NCBI GenBank assembly: GCA_910585935.1
Contig: CAJUHN010000103.1
Coordinates: 1 to 12,090 of the forward strand
From: an uncultured Lachnospiraceae bacterium
GTDB lineage: Bacteria; Bacillota; Clostridia; Lachnospirales; Lachnospiraceae
Length of the DNA stretch: 12,090 nucleotides
Reading direction: 5' to 3'
The position numbers and the translations under genes were made by a program. Within the stretch, counting starts at the first letter, position 1; the number at the start of each line of letters is the position of its first letter. Positions 1-7,095 of this stretch are shown here, piece after piece. A model generated the notes under the pieces. That model was given only the letters and a program-made list of their open reading frames with translations. It searched no databases and was not told the origin of the DNA.

Positions 1-149
1 TGCCTATACTACGCAATGCTTCATAAATAATAGTATCGAGATGTTGTTTTGTAAGGCTTATCATTAATATAAATTACCCTACCCGTATTCTTGCGAATGA
101 TGCCATCAGCATATCCGATAGGGGTCACCGCTATCTTTTCTCTTCCACT
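1..149 (-). pseudogene. alr: alanine racemase remnant (C-terminal domain pieces, internally deleted)
   Basis: Two short pieces in different frames resemble the C-terminal domain of alanine racemase, the PLP enzyme that makes D-alanine for peptidoglycan and, in spore formers, acts on germination. The first, read from about 149 down to 50, gives GREKIAVTPIGYADG followed by an ING-like segment (YINDKPYKT), matching the family's IATxPIGYADG region. The second, in another frame from 64 to the window edge, gives LDTIIYEALRSIG, which resembles the family's C-terminal end (GTINYEIxxxIGxRxPRxY). The stretch that should lie between them, including the conserved CMDQ motif, is missing, as is the whole N-terminal PLP barrel. 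I infer a pseudogene with an internal deletion of roughly 200 bases, fused to the truncated germination gene. The first piece is fairly convincing. The second rests on about 13 residues, and its true end is outside the window. Confidence 0.5.
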
Positions 150-1123
150 GGCTTTATAAAATCCAGCCATTGAGGTATCCATTGGGGATTTTTCATAAGA
201 AGCAGCCATGTTGGTGTCAATATCAAAGTTAGAAAAGTGATTAAAAATCTCGAAAATCTCAAATATGTTCCTGTAATGGGCGGAAAATAATAATCATCTG
301 CCTCTTCTATGATATCAAAAACAGAAGTTGGGAGTATCATCGCAGATGGGGAATTATCTATTAATACAACAATATTCCCTTCTAATAAAGACGCGGAAGC
401 CGTATCGGGACGTTCTGTATATTTGAATTTAGGAAATGGATTAAACCAGCTCCTTTTATATAAACATTCCGCTAAGCTCTGCTGATTCATCGTAAGAGAA
501 TCAATTTGAATATTCTGGATACGCTCTTTTAAATTCTGTAAAAATGATTGATCTACTCTATCCTTCATATAAGATATCACAATATCTGTTTTAGAACTCT
601 TTCCAACAGATGTGATTTCCATAGAAAGTTCTGGATTTCTTATTCTCCTTCTGATTAAAGCGGTATTAAACACAACTGTTTCTACAAATCCATCTCTAGA
701 ACCACGCATAACCCTATCTTTTTCTGGCTCTTCTACTCCTCTCATGGGATAAGTACGACAATCAATTTCAAGTGCTTTGTCATATCCTTCGATAAGAAGT
801 GTGACTACCCCAGATAAAATGCTTCGTATCAAATTTGGTATTTCATTTTCCATATCCACTTCTACATAAGATATCCATTGTTTTGAAAATTCCTCTGCGG
901 TTTCTGTCATTTTATCTTCTGTAATGCCTTCAAAAGAAGACATTAATTTTTGCATCACATCATCTTTGACAAACCCATCGATAAAGAAAAATCCAGCATC
1001 TTTTCCCCCTATACGCATTTCTTTATAAATAATATCAAAATTAGTATTAATATCTAATATGTTTTTTAATTTATCCGCATTTTCCTTTAAAGATGAAGTA
1101 AGTTGTCCTTTTATCTGGTCCAT
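131..1123 (-). CDS. spore germination protein, SpoVAF/GerA family, C-terminally truncated
   Basis: The family (GerA A-subunit type, including SpoVAF) sits in the spore inner membrane and takes part in nutrient-triggered germination. The soluble N-terminal domain is intact: LKENADKLKNIL at residues 13-24, then NFDIIYKEMRIGGKDAGFFFIDGF at about 28-51, and later RGSRDGFVE (about 141-149) and LLEGNIVVLIDNSP (about 247-260). The first membrane region (about 284-312) is followed by MKNPQWIPQWLDFIK, which in SpoVAF introduces the remaining membrane bundle. The frame stops seven residues later, so the protein is 330 residues against about 450-500 usual, and it lacks most of its membrane domain. The DNA just past that point reads as alanine racemase in another frame, so the 3' end was lost by recombination or deletion. 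The start has an AAGGAAG site 11 bases upstream. A sigma-G-like promoter lies at 1155-1183. Probably non-functional; SpoVAF is the closest match I can name. Confidence 0.8.
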   Translation of the reverse strand: MDQIKGQLTSSLKENADKLKNILDINTNFDIIYKEMRIGGKDAGFFFIDGFVKDDVMQKLMSSFEGITEDKMTETAEEFSKQWISYVEVDMENEIPNLIRSILSGVVTLLIEGYDKALEIDCRTYPMRGVEEPEKDRVMRGSRDGFVETVVFNTALIRRRIRNPELSMEITSVGKSSKTDIVISYMKDRVDQSFLQNLKERIQNIQIDSLTMNQQSLAECLYKRSWFNPFPKFKYTERPDTASASLLEGNIVVLIDNSPSAMILPTSVFDIIEEADDYYFPPITGTYLRFSRFLITFLTLILTPTWLLLMKNPQWIPQWLDFIKPVEEKR

Positions 1124-1154
1124 CTATTTTCACACTTCCTTTCTGCTATTTTTC

Positions 1155-1183
1155 TATTCTGACCATAAATGAAAAAGATATAC
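1155..1183 (-). promoter_or_regulatory. possible forespore (sigma-G-like) promoter of the germination gene
   Basis: On the minus strand GTATA (1183-1179) is followed after 17 bases by CAGAATA (1161-1155). This resembles the forespore sigma-G pattern (about GHATR and CAHWHTA), with one -10 mismatch and slightly long spacing. It lies 32 bases upstream of the germination gene start. Germination genes of this family are normally transcribed in the forespore, which supports the reading. The motif match alone is modest. Confidence 0.3.
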
Positions 1184-1195
1184 CTTTATTTGGGC

Positions 1196-1224
1196 TTGCT
1201 TTGCAAAAATATTTTATATATAAT
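1196..1224 (+). promoter_or_regulatory. possible sigma-A promoter of the RNase H-like gene
   Basis: TTGCTT (1196-1201) and a perfect TATAAT (1219-1224) are separated by 17 bases. The -35 matches consensus only at TTG, but the -10 and spacing are ideal. It would give a leader of about 100 bases ahead of the gene at 1331, which contains the nested hairpin at 1251-1304. Confidence 0.45.
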
Positions 1225-1250
1225 AAAATTATGTCGAAATTTAATCCTAT

Positions 1251-1304
1251 TAAGAAAGGATGAAACTATAAAGTGTATCATATATATTCACTTTGCCTTT
1301 CTTA
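1251..1304 (+). promoter_or_regulatory. nested hairpin in the 5' leader of the RNase H-like gene
   Basis: TAAGAAAGG (1251-1259) is perfectly complementary to CCTTTCTTA (1296-1304). Inside it AAAGTG (1270-1275) pairs with CACTTT (1289-1294). The structure ends 26 bases before the ATG at 1331. No U-tract follows, so it is not an intrinsic terminator. It may shape mRNA stability or translation. No known riboswitch class is recognised. The region is AT-rich, so chance pairing cannot be excluded. Confidence 0.35.
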
Positions 1305-1330
1305 TAAGAAAATAGAAAGGAATTAAAAAA

Positions 1331-2434
1331 ATGAAACTCTACCAAAAAGAACTTTCCTGTAATCTAAATATACAATTTTTAAATATATTAGCAAATAATC
1401 ATGCTTTAAAAACATCTGAAATTTTATGGATCGATATTGAAACTACTGGATTTTCCGCTTCTTGTGCCTATGTTTATTTAATCGGATGCATTTTTTATGA
1501 AAATGAAAAATGGAAACTTTTCCAATGGTTTTTAGAAGATAATGATATCTCTGCTGAAAAAGAACTCTTATCCTCTTTTTCAACTTTCCTATCTTCTTTT
1601 TCTTATCTTATTCATTTTAATGGAAATGTTTTTGATATCCCTTTTTTGAAGAAACGAATGAAACGATATAAGCTCTCTACAGAATGTTTTACCTCTTTAA
1701 AAAACTTTGACTTATATAAAGAAATTCGCCCCCTTAAGCGCCTTTTACACTTATCAAACTTAAAACAAAAAAACTTAGAAGAATTTTTTCATTTCTATCG
1801 GAAAGACAATCTCTCTAATAAGGAATTACTTCAACTTTATGAAGCCTATTTAGAACACCCTTCTAATAACTTGCAAAATAGTTTATTATTCCATAATTCT
1901 GCTGTCTTAGAAGGAATGTTATGCACTTTTCCTATTTATAGTTATCTTCTATTTCTTTCTGGAGAATTTGAAATCAAACAATGTCAAGTGGAACAATTAG
2001 AAAACAAGAATGATATTCTTTCTTTTTTACTTCTTTTATCTTATCCTATCCCAAAAAGTATCAGCTATCATTGGGGAGAATGTACACTGGCAGCCAGAGA
2101 ATATACTGTTTCTCTTCATATAAAAATATTTCATGGTGAATTGAAATATTTTTATTCTAATTATAAAGAATATTATTATCTTCCTCTAGAAGATAAAGCA
2201 GTCCATAAAAGCGTCGCTGCTTATGTAGATAAAAATTATCGGGAAAAAGCGAAACTCTCTAATTGTTATACCAAAAAATCAGGAAACTTCTTGCCACAAA
2301 CAGCAGAATGGTTTCTTCCCTCCTTTCGGGAAAACTATCATTCTGATTGTTTATATTTTGAACTGACAAAAGAATTTCTAGCTGATAGAGAAACTCAAAA
2401 AAAATATCTTCTCTATCAATTTTCTCAAATATAA
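1331..2434 (+). CDS. YprB-like RNase H-fold (DEDD-type) protein, last catalytic Asp apparently replaced
   Basis: This 367-residue protein belongs to the RNase_H_2/YprB group of putative 3'-5' exonucleases common in Firmicutes. Motif I is WIDIETTGF (Asp35, Glu37). Motif II is HFNGNVFDIPF (95-105, Asp102). FDLYK (126-130) is the usual segment before the third motif. The third motif is normally HNxxDLxGM in relatives; here it reads HNSAVLEGM (188-196), so Val192 seems to stand in for the metal-binding Asp. The C-terminal part is well conserved: YYYLPLEDKAVHKSVAAYVD (281-300), then NCYTKK and FLPQ (311-323), a module typical of Lachnospiraceae homologues. AAAGGA lies nine bases before the ATG. 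The gene stands alone, divergent from the germination gene and convergent with cheR. The in vivo substrate is unknown. Loss of the Asp would weaken or abolish nuclease activity unless a neighbouring acidic residue (Glu194) compensates. Confidence 0.85.
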   Translation: MKLYQKELSCNLNIQFLNILANNHALKTSEILWIDIETTGFSASCAYVYLIGCIFYENEKWKLFQWFLEDNDISAEKELLSSFSTFLSSFSYLIHFNGNVFDIPFLKKRMKRYKLSTECFTSLKNFDLYKEIRPLKRLLHLSNLKQKNLEEFFHFYRKDNLSNKELLQLYEAYLEHPSNNLQNSLLFHNSAVLEGMLCTFPIYSYLLFLSGEFEIKQCQVEQLENKNDILSFLLLLSYPIPKSISYHWGECTLAAREYTVSLHIKIFHGELKYFYSNYKEYYYLPLEDKAVHKSVAAYVDKNYREKAKLSNCYTKKSGNFLPQTAEWFLPSFRENYHSDCLYFELTKEFLADRETQKKYLLYQFSQI

Positions 2435-2582
2435 TATAAAATAATTATAGAGATTTTTACTATTAATTGTTTTTTAGCCTGAAAATTGATACTATAAATG
2501 TAATTGGAGTATCCATCTGTTAGAAAATTATTAAAGAAGAATATAGGAAGATTATGGCTTTTTTAATTAGAAATTAAAAAGG

Positions 2583-2728
2583 TCAACAAACTAGCACAAG
2601 GAAATAGCTATTTTCAAAAGAAATCCCTCGGAAGACATTAACACTTAATAAGCAGTTTCGTAATCAGTTGCGTATCACTATGTCTGGAACGGAGCGGCTT
2701 TGCCAATAGTTCCTTCCCTGTGCGAATT
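2583..2728 (+). repeat. structured interspersed repeat, copy A (diverged)
   Basis: This copy lies between convergent genes. The outer stem pairs 2594-2612 with 2705-2723, 15 of 19 positions complementary. A second stem, AGACAT (2633-2638) with ATGTCT (2680-2685), is perfect and differs from copies B and D by paired changes. CACTTAATAAGC (2642-2653) and TCTGGAACGGAGCGG (2683-2697) are shared with the other copies, but the core has lost the GAGAGCG piece. The 5' flank AACAAACTAGC resembles AACAAAGTAGC of copy B. The rest of 2435-2858 is AT-rich and, apart from the terminator-like hairpin at 2762-2791, shows no gene. Confidence 0.8.
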
Positions 2729-2761
2729 TTTGTTTTTAAGATTAAAATAAACAAATATAAA

Positions 2762-2791
2762 GAAACGGCATAACTAAAACTACGCCGTTTC
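2762..2791 (-). terminator. probable terminator of the cmk-ispH-rpsA-cheR operon
   Basis: GAAACGGC (2762-2769) pairs perfectly with GCCGTTTC (2784-2791) around a 14-base loop. On the minus strand the stem is followed by TTTATATTTG, a moderate U-rich tract. It lies about 70 bases past the cheR stop codon. No U-tract follows on the plus strand, so it fits cheR better than the convergent gene. Confidence 0.55.
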
Positions 2792-2858
2792 CTGAAAACA
2801 CTACTAGACTATTTTACTTATGACAACTTTTTTTATTAATAGAAAATAATCACTGTTC

Positions 2859-3629
2859 CTATAATTTCATATAGAAAAATGATTTATGCGATTCATAATT
2901 TAACTCTTTATACTTGATAATCTGTTCTGTACTACCTACAAATAAAACTCCTCCTGACCTAAGGGAAGAATTAAACTTCCGATAGACTTCTTCTTTTGCA
3001 TCTTCTGTAAAATAAATTAATACATTTCTGCATAATATCAAATCATATCCAGTCGGGTAGGTATCTTTTAAAAGATTATGCTGTTTAAACTGTACACATT
3101 TCTTCACACTATTATCAATCTGATAAGCATTATCTCCTGCTACTTTGAAAAACTTATCTTTATACTCTTTGGGCAAGCCTACTAAACTTTTAGAAGAATA
3201 TAAGCCTAACTTCGCTTTTTCAATCACTTGTTTGTCTAAATCAGTAGCTAAAATTGAAATATTAGACATAGGTATATACTTACTTAATAACATCACTAAA
3301 GTATAAGGTTCATCTCCCGTGGAACAGGCAGCACTCCATATCTTCAAGTTTTTCCCATGTTTTAAAAGCTCTGGTAAAATATCTGTTTCTAATACCTTCC
3401 ATTGTTCTGGATTTCTATAAAATTCCGACACATTAATAGTCAAATAATTTACAAACTCTTCTAAAAGAGTTTTTTCTTTTTTAATCGCAATAATATAATC
3501 ATCATAACCTTTAAATTTATTTTTTAATATTAATGCGTCAATCCTTCTTTTCATTTGTTTCTCTTTATAAGAGCTTAAATCTATTTGCGTCAGAGTAAAG
3601 ACTTGACTTTTAAATTGTTCGTAATCCAT
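2859..3629 (-). CDS. cheR: CheR-type chemoreceptor glutamate methyltransferase
   Basis: CheR uses S-adenosylmethionine to methylate glutamates of methyl-accepting chemotaxis proteins, setting adaptation. At 256 residues it is slightly shorter than typical CheR (about 260-290). The N-terminal helical domain (1-65) ends in NYLTINVSEFYRNPEQW (61-77), matching the family's TTNxTxFFR segment. The SAM site is IWSAACSTGDEPYTL (97-111), followed by ILATDLD (126-132), and the NVLIYF motif is at 202-207 in LILCRNVLIYF. There is no TPR or receiver extension. It begins 29 bases after rpsA in the same direction, so it is likely the last gene of that operon; the site before its ATG is a loosely spaced GGGGG. 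No other chemotaxis or flagellar gene is in the window, so whether the cell is motile cannot be judged here. Confidence 0.93.
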   Translation of the reverse strand: MDYEQFKSQVFTLTQIDLSSYKEKQMKRRIDALILKNKFKGYDDYIIAIKKEKTLLEEFVNYLTINVSEFYRNPEQWKVLETDILPELLKHGKNLKIWSAACSTGDEPYTLVMLLSKYIPMSNISILATDLDKQVIEKAKLGLYSSKSLVGLPKEYKDKFFKVAGDNAYQIDNSVKKCVQFKQHNLLKDTYPTGYDLILCRNVLIYFTEDAKEEVYRKFNSSLRSGGVLFVGSTEQIIKYKELNYESHKSFFYMKL

Positions 3630-3658
3630 CTGTTTACCTATTCCCCCATAGAATAATT

Positions 3659-4747
3659 TTATTCTTCTTTTAAAGTTTCTTCTTTTACATCTGCATTATT
3701 TTCTAATACTTTTACGCTCAAACTGATTTTTTTCTCTTCTTCATTGAAATCCACAATTTTAGCTGTAATCTCTTGTCCTATTTTTAAAACATCAGCAGGT
3801 TTTTCCACATGTTCTTTTGAAATTTGAGAAACATGCAATAAAGCATCCACACCCGGTTCTAATTCTATAAATGCGCCGAAATCTGTCATTCTTGCAACTT
3901 TTCCTGTCACCACATTTCCAACTGCATACTTTTCAGCCGCATTTGTCCAAGGATTTTTCTCTGGGAATTTTAAACTCAACGCCACTTTATCCCCATTGAT
4001 ATCTTTAATAAAAGCTTTTACATTATCTCCTATCTTAAATACCTTTTTCGGATTTTCCACTCTTCCCCATGACATTTCAGAGATATGAAGCAGTCCGTCC
4101 GCTCCGCCTAAATCAATAAATGCACCAAAATCTGTCACATTTTTTACTGTTCCTTCTACTGTCATGCCTACACTGATCTTTTCAAATAACTCTTTTTGCA
4201 TCTGCTCTTTCTTCGCCATTAAAAGTTGTTTGCGATCACCGATAATTCTTCTCTTCTTCGGATTGAATTCACTGATAACAAATTCAATCTCCTGTCCTGC
4301 ATATTTCTCTAAATTCTTTTCATAAGTATCAGATACTAAACTTGCTGGAATAAATATTCTCGTTTCATCTACTACAACACTTAATCCACCCTCTACTACC
4401 TGAACTACTGAAGCTTTTAATACTTCCTTATTATTATATGCCTCTTCTAACCTTTTATTTCCCTTTTCAGCCGCTAATCTCTTATAAGTCAATAATACCT
4501 GACCCTCTCCATCATTTACTTTGAGCACCTTTGCCTGCATGGTATCTCCCACTTTTACCATGGTAGTTAAGTCCGCATTTGGAGTATTAGTATATTCATT
4601 ACGAGTGACAATACCATCTGCTTTGTATCCTATATTTAAGATAATTTCATCTGCTTTTACACTGATAATTGTACCTTCTACTATTTCTCCATTTCTTATA
4701 GTCTTAATTGATTTCTCTAGCATTTGTTCAAAACTTAATTCTGACAT
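3659..4747 (-). CDS. rpsA: S1-domain RNA-binding protein, 30S ribosomal protein S1 homologue
   Basis: The protein has four S1 (OB-fold) RNA-binding repeats at about 20-89, 108-176, 193-261 and 277-347. The last two carry the classic VTDFGAFIDLGG-DGLLHISEMSW and MTDFGAFIELEPGVDALLHVSQIS signatures. Repeat 2 is the most diverged. With 362 residues and four repeats it is the short Firmicutes form rather than the six-repeat proteobacterial one; the role is mRNA binding and possibly translation initiation. I chose the ATG at 4747 because GAGGAGG sits eight bases upstream. A longer reading from a TTG six codons earlier would place the start inside that site. The first 20 bases overlap the end of ispH in another frame. 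In many Clostridia these two proteins are annotated as one fused polypeptide; here they are separate. The C-terminal tail is acidic (EENADVKEETLKEE-like). Confidence 0.92.
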   Translation of the reverse strand: MSELSFEQMLEKSIKTIRNGEIVEGTIISVKADEIILNIGYKADGIVTRNEYTNTPNADLTTMVKVGDTMQAKVLKVNDGEGQVLLTYKRLAAEKGNKRLEEAYNNKEVLKASVVQVVEGGLSVVVDETRIFIPASLVSDTYEKNLEKYAGQEIEFVISEFNPKKRRIIGDRKQLLMAKKEQMQKELFEKISVGMTVEGTVKNVTDFGAFIDLGGADGLLHISEMSWGRVENPKKVFKIGDNVKAFIKDINGDKVALSLKFPEKNPWTNAAEKYAVGNVVTGKVARMTDFGAFIELEPGVDALLHVSQISKEHVEKPADVLKIGQEITAKIVDFNEEEKKISLSVKVLENNADVKEETLKEE

Positions 4748-5582
4748 TAGTATGAACCTCCTCAATAATATTATTTGGGGTAGAAGCCCCTGCTGTAATA
4801 CCTACGCTACCCATGGATTTTAATGCACTCAAATCCAAATCAACAAGTGTCTGTATATAGTAAGTATTTTCACATTCTTTCTTGCAAATTTCAAATAATT
4901 TCTGCGTATTGGAACTATGTTTCCCACCAATCACTATCATGACCTCTACGCTTTTTGCAATCTCTCTTGCCTCTATCTGCCGTTCTTTAGTGGCATTACA
5001 GATTGTATTTAGAACAATTATATCATAACCCTTTTTTGAAATAATTTCAACTAAATCTTGAAATTTCTTGTAATTAAATGTCGTCTGAGCCACAATACAA
5101 AGCTTTTCTTCTTTTATCGTCAATTTCTCTGCTTCCTGTTCTGTAGCAATCAAAATAGCAGGTTTTTCACACCATCCAATAATCCCCTCCACCTCTGGAT
5201 GTAACTTATTTCCTATAATGACAATTCTTCTTCCCTGTTTTTCTTGCTCTTCCACAATTTTATGGATTTTCTTCACAAAAGGACAAGTCGCGTCCAAAAT
5301 CTTTATCCCTTTCTGCTCCAGCCTTTTATAAATCTCCTTTCCCACCCCATGAGAACGGATAATAACTGTACCAGATGTGAGAGAAAACAATTCCTCTTCT
5401 GTTTCTATCGCCTTTACTCCTTTTTTCTCTAGCTCTTTCACCACTTCTTCATTATGAATAATCGGTCCAAATGTATAAATAGGAAGATTTTCTCCCTCCT
5501 CTATTTCTTTATAGACCTGCTCCATCGCTCTTTTCACTCCAAAGCAAAACCCTGCTGTCTTTGCCAATTTCACTTCTATCAC
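4728..5582 (-). CDS. ispH: 4-hydroxy-3-methylbut-2-enyl diphosphate reductase
   Basis: IspH (LytB) is the last enzyme of the MEP isoprenoid pathway, reducing HMBPP to IPP and DMAPP with a [4Fe-4S] cluster in the cytosol. The three cluster cysteines are present: Cys13 in AGFCFGVKRA, Cys100 in DATCPFVKK and Cys195 in NTICNATKERQ. Other family motifs are GPIIHNEEVV (39-48), IRSHGVG (75-81), GNKLHPEVEGIIGW (124-137), QTTFN (166-170), GGKHSSNTQKL (219-229) and GITAGASTPNNIIEEV (261-276). Length (284) is normal. The start codon is GTG, overlapping the cmk stop by four bases; GGAGG lies about ten bases upstream. The 3' end runs 20 bases into rpsA. Its position between cmk and rpsA is the usual Clostridia arrangement. 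Confidence 0.96.
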   Translation of the reverse strand: MIEVKLAKTAGFCFGVKRAMEQVYKEIEEGENLPIYTFGPIIHNEEVVKELEKKGVKAIETEEELFSLTSGTVIIRSHGVGKEIYKRLEQKGIKILDATCPFVKKIHKIVEEQEKQGRRIVIIGNKLHPEVEGIIGWCEKPAILIATEQEAEKLTIKEEKLCIVAQTTFNYKKFQDLVEIISKKGYDIIVLNTICNATKERQIEAREIAKSVEVMIVIGGKHSSNTQKLFEICKKECENTYYIQTLVDLDLSALKSMGSVGITAGASTPNNIIEEVHTNVRIKF

Positions 5583-6268
5583 AGATTCTTTTCCTCCATT
5601 TTTTTCTTATGCAAGTTCATAATATTTTCTACTACCTGTTCTATTGTCATCTGTGAAGTATCGATACAAATCGCATCTTCTGCTTGTCTTAGCGGAGAAG
5701 TTTCTCTATTCATATCCTGATAATCTCTCTGTTTGATATCCTCTTTTATTTCCTCTAAATCACATTCTATTCCCTTCTTTTGCAATTCTAAAAACCTTCT
5801 TTCCGATCTCGCCTCCACCTGTGCCGTTAAGTAAATTTTTAACATCGCATCTGGAAGCACACAAGTTCCAATATCTCTTCCGTCCATGATTACATCTGTC
5901 TTTTTTGCCAATGTTCTTTGTAAATCCACTAATTTTTCCCTCACTGCTGGATAAATACTGATAGCAGAAGCCATTTTTCCAGTTTCCTCTTCTCTCAAAA
6001 AGCATGTGACATTCTCTTTATTTAGAATAACCTGTTGTTCCTCTTCTTTATACGTAATTTCCACTTCCACTTGCTGGCAAGCTTCTTTTATCTCCTGTTC
6101 CATATCCGCTTTTAAATTCTGTCTTAAAAAATAAACTGCCATCGCTCTATACATTGCTCCTGTATCTACATAAAGATAATTCAGTTTTTTTGCCAATAAT
6201 TTTGCTATCGTACTTTTCCCTGCTCCTGCTGGTCCATCAATCGCAATATTTTGATTCATATGTGTCAT
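5579..6268 (-). CDS. cmk: (d)CMP kinase (cytidylate kinase)
   Basis: CMK phosphorylates CMP and dCMP with ATP in the cytosol, feeding pyrimidine nucleotide pools. Numbering from the chosen start, the P-loop is IDGPAGAGKST (10-20), followed by YVDTGAMYRAMA (33-44). The CMP-binding and catalytic motif is MDGRDIGTCVLPDA (128-141), and the LID region has RSERRFLELQKKG (154-166). QRDYQDMNRETSPLRQAEDA (180-199) completes the site. Length is about 229 residues, as expected. AAGGAG lies just upstream; spacing is three bases to the ATG at 6268 and twelve to the ATG at 6259, so either could be used. An ATG at 6310 extends the frame but has no ribosome site and adds unconserved residues. It is the first gene of the cmk-ispH-rpsA-cheR operon. 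Its upstream region, with repeat B, differs from the ancestral layout. Confidence 0.95.
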   Translation of the reverse strand: MTHMNQNIAIDGPAGAGKSTIAKLLAKKLNYLYVDTGAMYRAMAVYFLRQNLKADMEQEIKEACQQVEVEITYKEEEQQVILNKENVTCFLREEETGKMASAISIYPAVREKLVDLQRTLAKKTDVIMDGRDIGTCVLPDAMLKIYLTAQVEARSERRFLELQKKGIECDLEEIKEDIKQRDYQDMNRETSPLRQAEDAICIDTSQMTIEQVVENIMNLHKKKMEEKNL

Positions 6269-6333
6269 ATACTCCTTTTTATTATTCACAGAAAAATGCA
6301 CAAAATCCATTTTTCTATAATTTTTCTCTATAA

Positions 6334-6362
6334 TTTATAAGTTTAACATACTTTCCTTTAAA
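6334..6362 (-). promoter_or_regulatory. weak candidate promoter for the cmk operon
   Basis: On the minus strand TTTAAA (6362-6357), 17 bases, then TATAAA (6339-6334). The -35 is poor, and the surroundings are AT-rich, so this is tentative. It lies between repeat B and cmk and would give a leader of about 60 bases. Confidence 0.25.
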
Positions 6363-6407
6363 CTCAAAGAACTTTATAAAAATTTTTTATAGATTTGACA
6401 TTTAAGC

Positions 6408-6575
6408 AGGGTTTCCGCTTAAGGCAAGGCTATTCCAACGAAACCGCGCTCTCGCTCCGTTCCAGACGTAACGGACACTAAATTCGCCGAACCCTTGCAG
6501 GTTCGCTCATTAAGTGCCAACGTCTTCCAAGGGGTTTCTTTCGGAATAGCCTTGCCTTAAGCTACTTTGTTGATA
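6408..6575 (-). repeat. structured interspersed repeat, copy B (full)
   Basis: This is the clearest palindrome in the window. The outer arms 6417-6436 and 6543-6562 are perfectly complementary over 20 bases. In repeat orientation the second stem is AGACGT (6525-6520) with ACGTCT (6469-6464). An apical hairpin pairs CGAACC (6488-6493) with GGTTCG (6500-6505). The shared core GGAACGGAGCGAGAGCGCGG is read on the minus strand at about 6463-6444. It lies just upstream of the cmk operon and is inverted relative to copy D. It is much richer in GC than its surroundings. Confidence 0.9.
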
Positions 6576-6881
6576 TAATCCAGTTTTTGAAATGTAACTG
6601 TGTTTATCACTATGAGCGAATGTTTATGTATGGTAAAGAAACAAAAAAAGATAGTTCACACTATTCTGAACCCAAAAACCACATTTTAGAAATGTATACT
6701 GTCAAAAATTTTATGAAGCAATCAATTATACCCCTTCTTATACTACAAACACCTTCCTCAATCCATCTCTGTTCTATCTTTACATTAACAAGATAGAAAA
6801 ATTCAAAATCATGTGCTAAAATGATATAAAAATCAAGACAATAAAGTAAAAAAACTTTCCAGCCATAACAGTTTGGACTTT
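6576..6881. other. AT-rich stretch with no recognisable gene
   Basis: This stretch lies between repeat copies B and C. I see no protein family in any frame, no RNA gene and no terminator. The open frames here are short and have poor ribosome sites; the longest on the minus strand runs through repeat C. It may be decayed DNA from the inserted segment. Confidence 0.5.
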
Positions 6882-6973
6882 TTGCAAGAAGCGAAACGGC
6901 GAATTTAGTACCGCTACGTCTGGAACAGAGCGAGAGCGCGGCTTCGCTGGAATACTTCCGTGCCGGAGCGAAC
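6882..6973 (+). repeat. structured interspersed repeat, copy C (3' half only)
   Basis: This matches the second half of copy D, from the apical loop (GCAAGAAGCGAAACGGCGAA) through the core (GGAACAGAGCGAGAGCGCGG) to the right outer arm. The left half and the partner of the right arm (6947-6970) are absent. Its end, GCGAACCTTTG, matches copy E rather than copies B and D, which end GCGGAAAC, so there appear to be two subtypes. It lies about 120 bases upstream of the regulator gene. Confidence 0.85.
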
Positions 6974-7055
6974 CTTTGACGCCCAAATAGACTGAACTGT
7001 AACTTCCAACCAACGGTTGAGTCTCTCCAATTCAACCGCTAGTTCGTGTAAAAAA

Positions 7056-7073
7056 CATACAATCAAGTGTATG
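7056..7073. promoter_or_regulatory. possible operator of the XRE-type regulator
   Basis: CATACA (7056-7061) and TGTATG (7068-7073) form an inverted repeat with a six-base spacer. It lies 22 bases upstream of the regulator's start codon and overlaps a -10-like TACAAT (7059-7064) that lacks a good -35. XRE-family regulators often bind such dyads next to their own gene, so autoregulation is plausible but unproven. Confidence 0.3.
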
Positions 7074-7095
7074 ATTCAAGATGAAAGGAGAAAAT

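Noticed and set aside
4748..4765. Longer rpsA start six codons upstream
   Set aside because: That start would be a TTG lying within or beside the GAGGAGG site; the ATG at 4747 has ideal spacing.
6269..6310. Longer cmk start at 6310
   Set aside because: It has no ribosome site, and the added residues are not typical of the family; AAGGAG lies downstream of it.
6587..6796. Plus-strand open frame of 69 codons between repeats B and C
   Set aside because: Its composition looks like translated AT-rich noncoding DNA, with no domain, no convincing ribosome site and no neighbour suggesting function.
6661..7035. Minus-strand open frame of 124 codons
   Set aside because: Its first half is translated repeat copy C, it resembles no protein family I know, and it lacks a good ribosome site.
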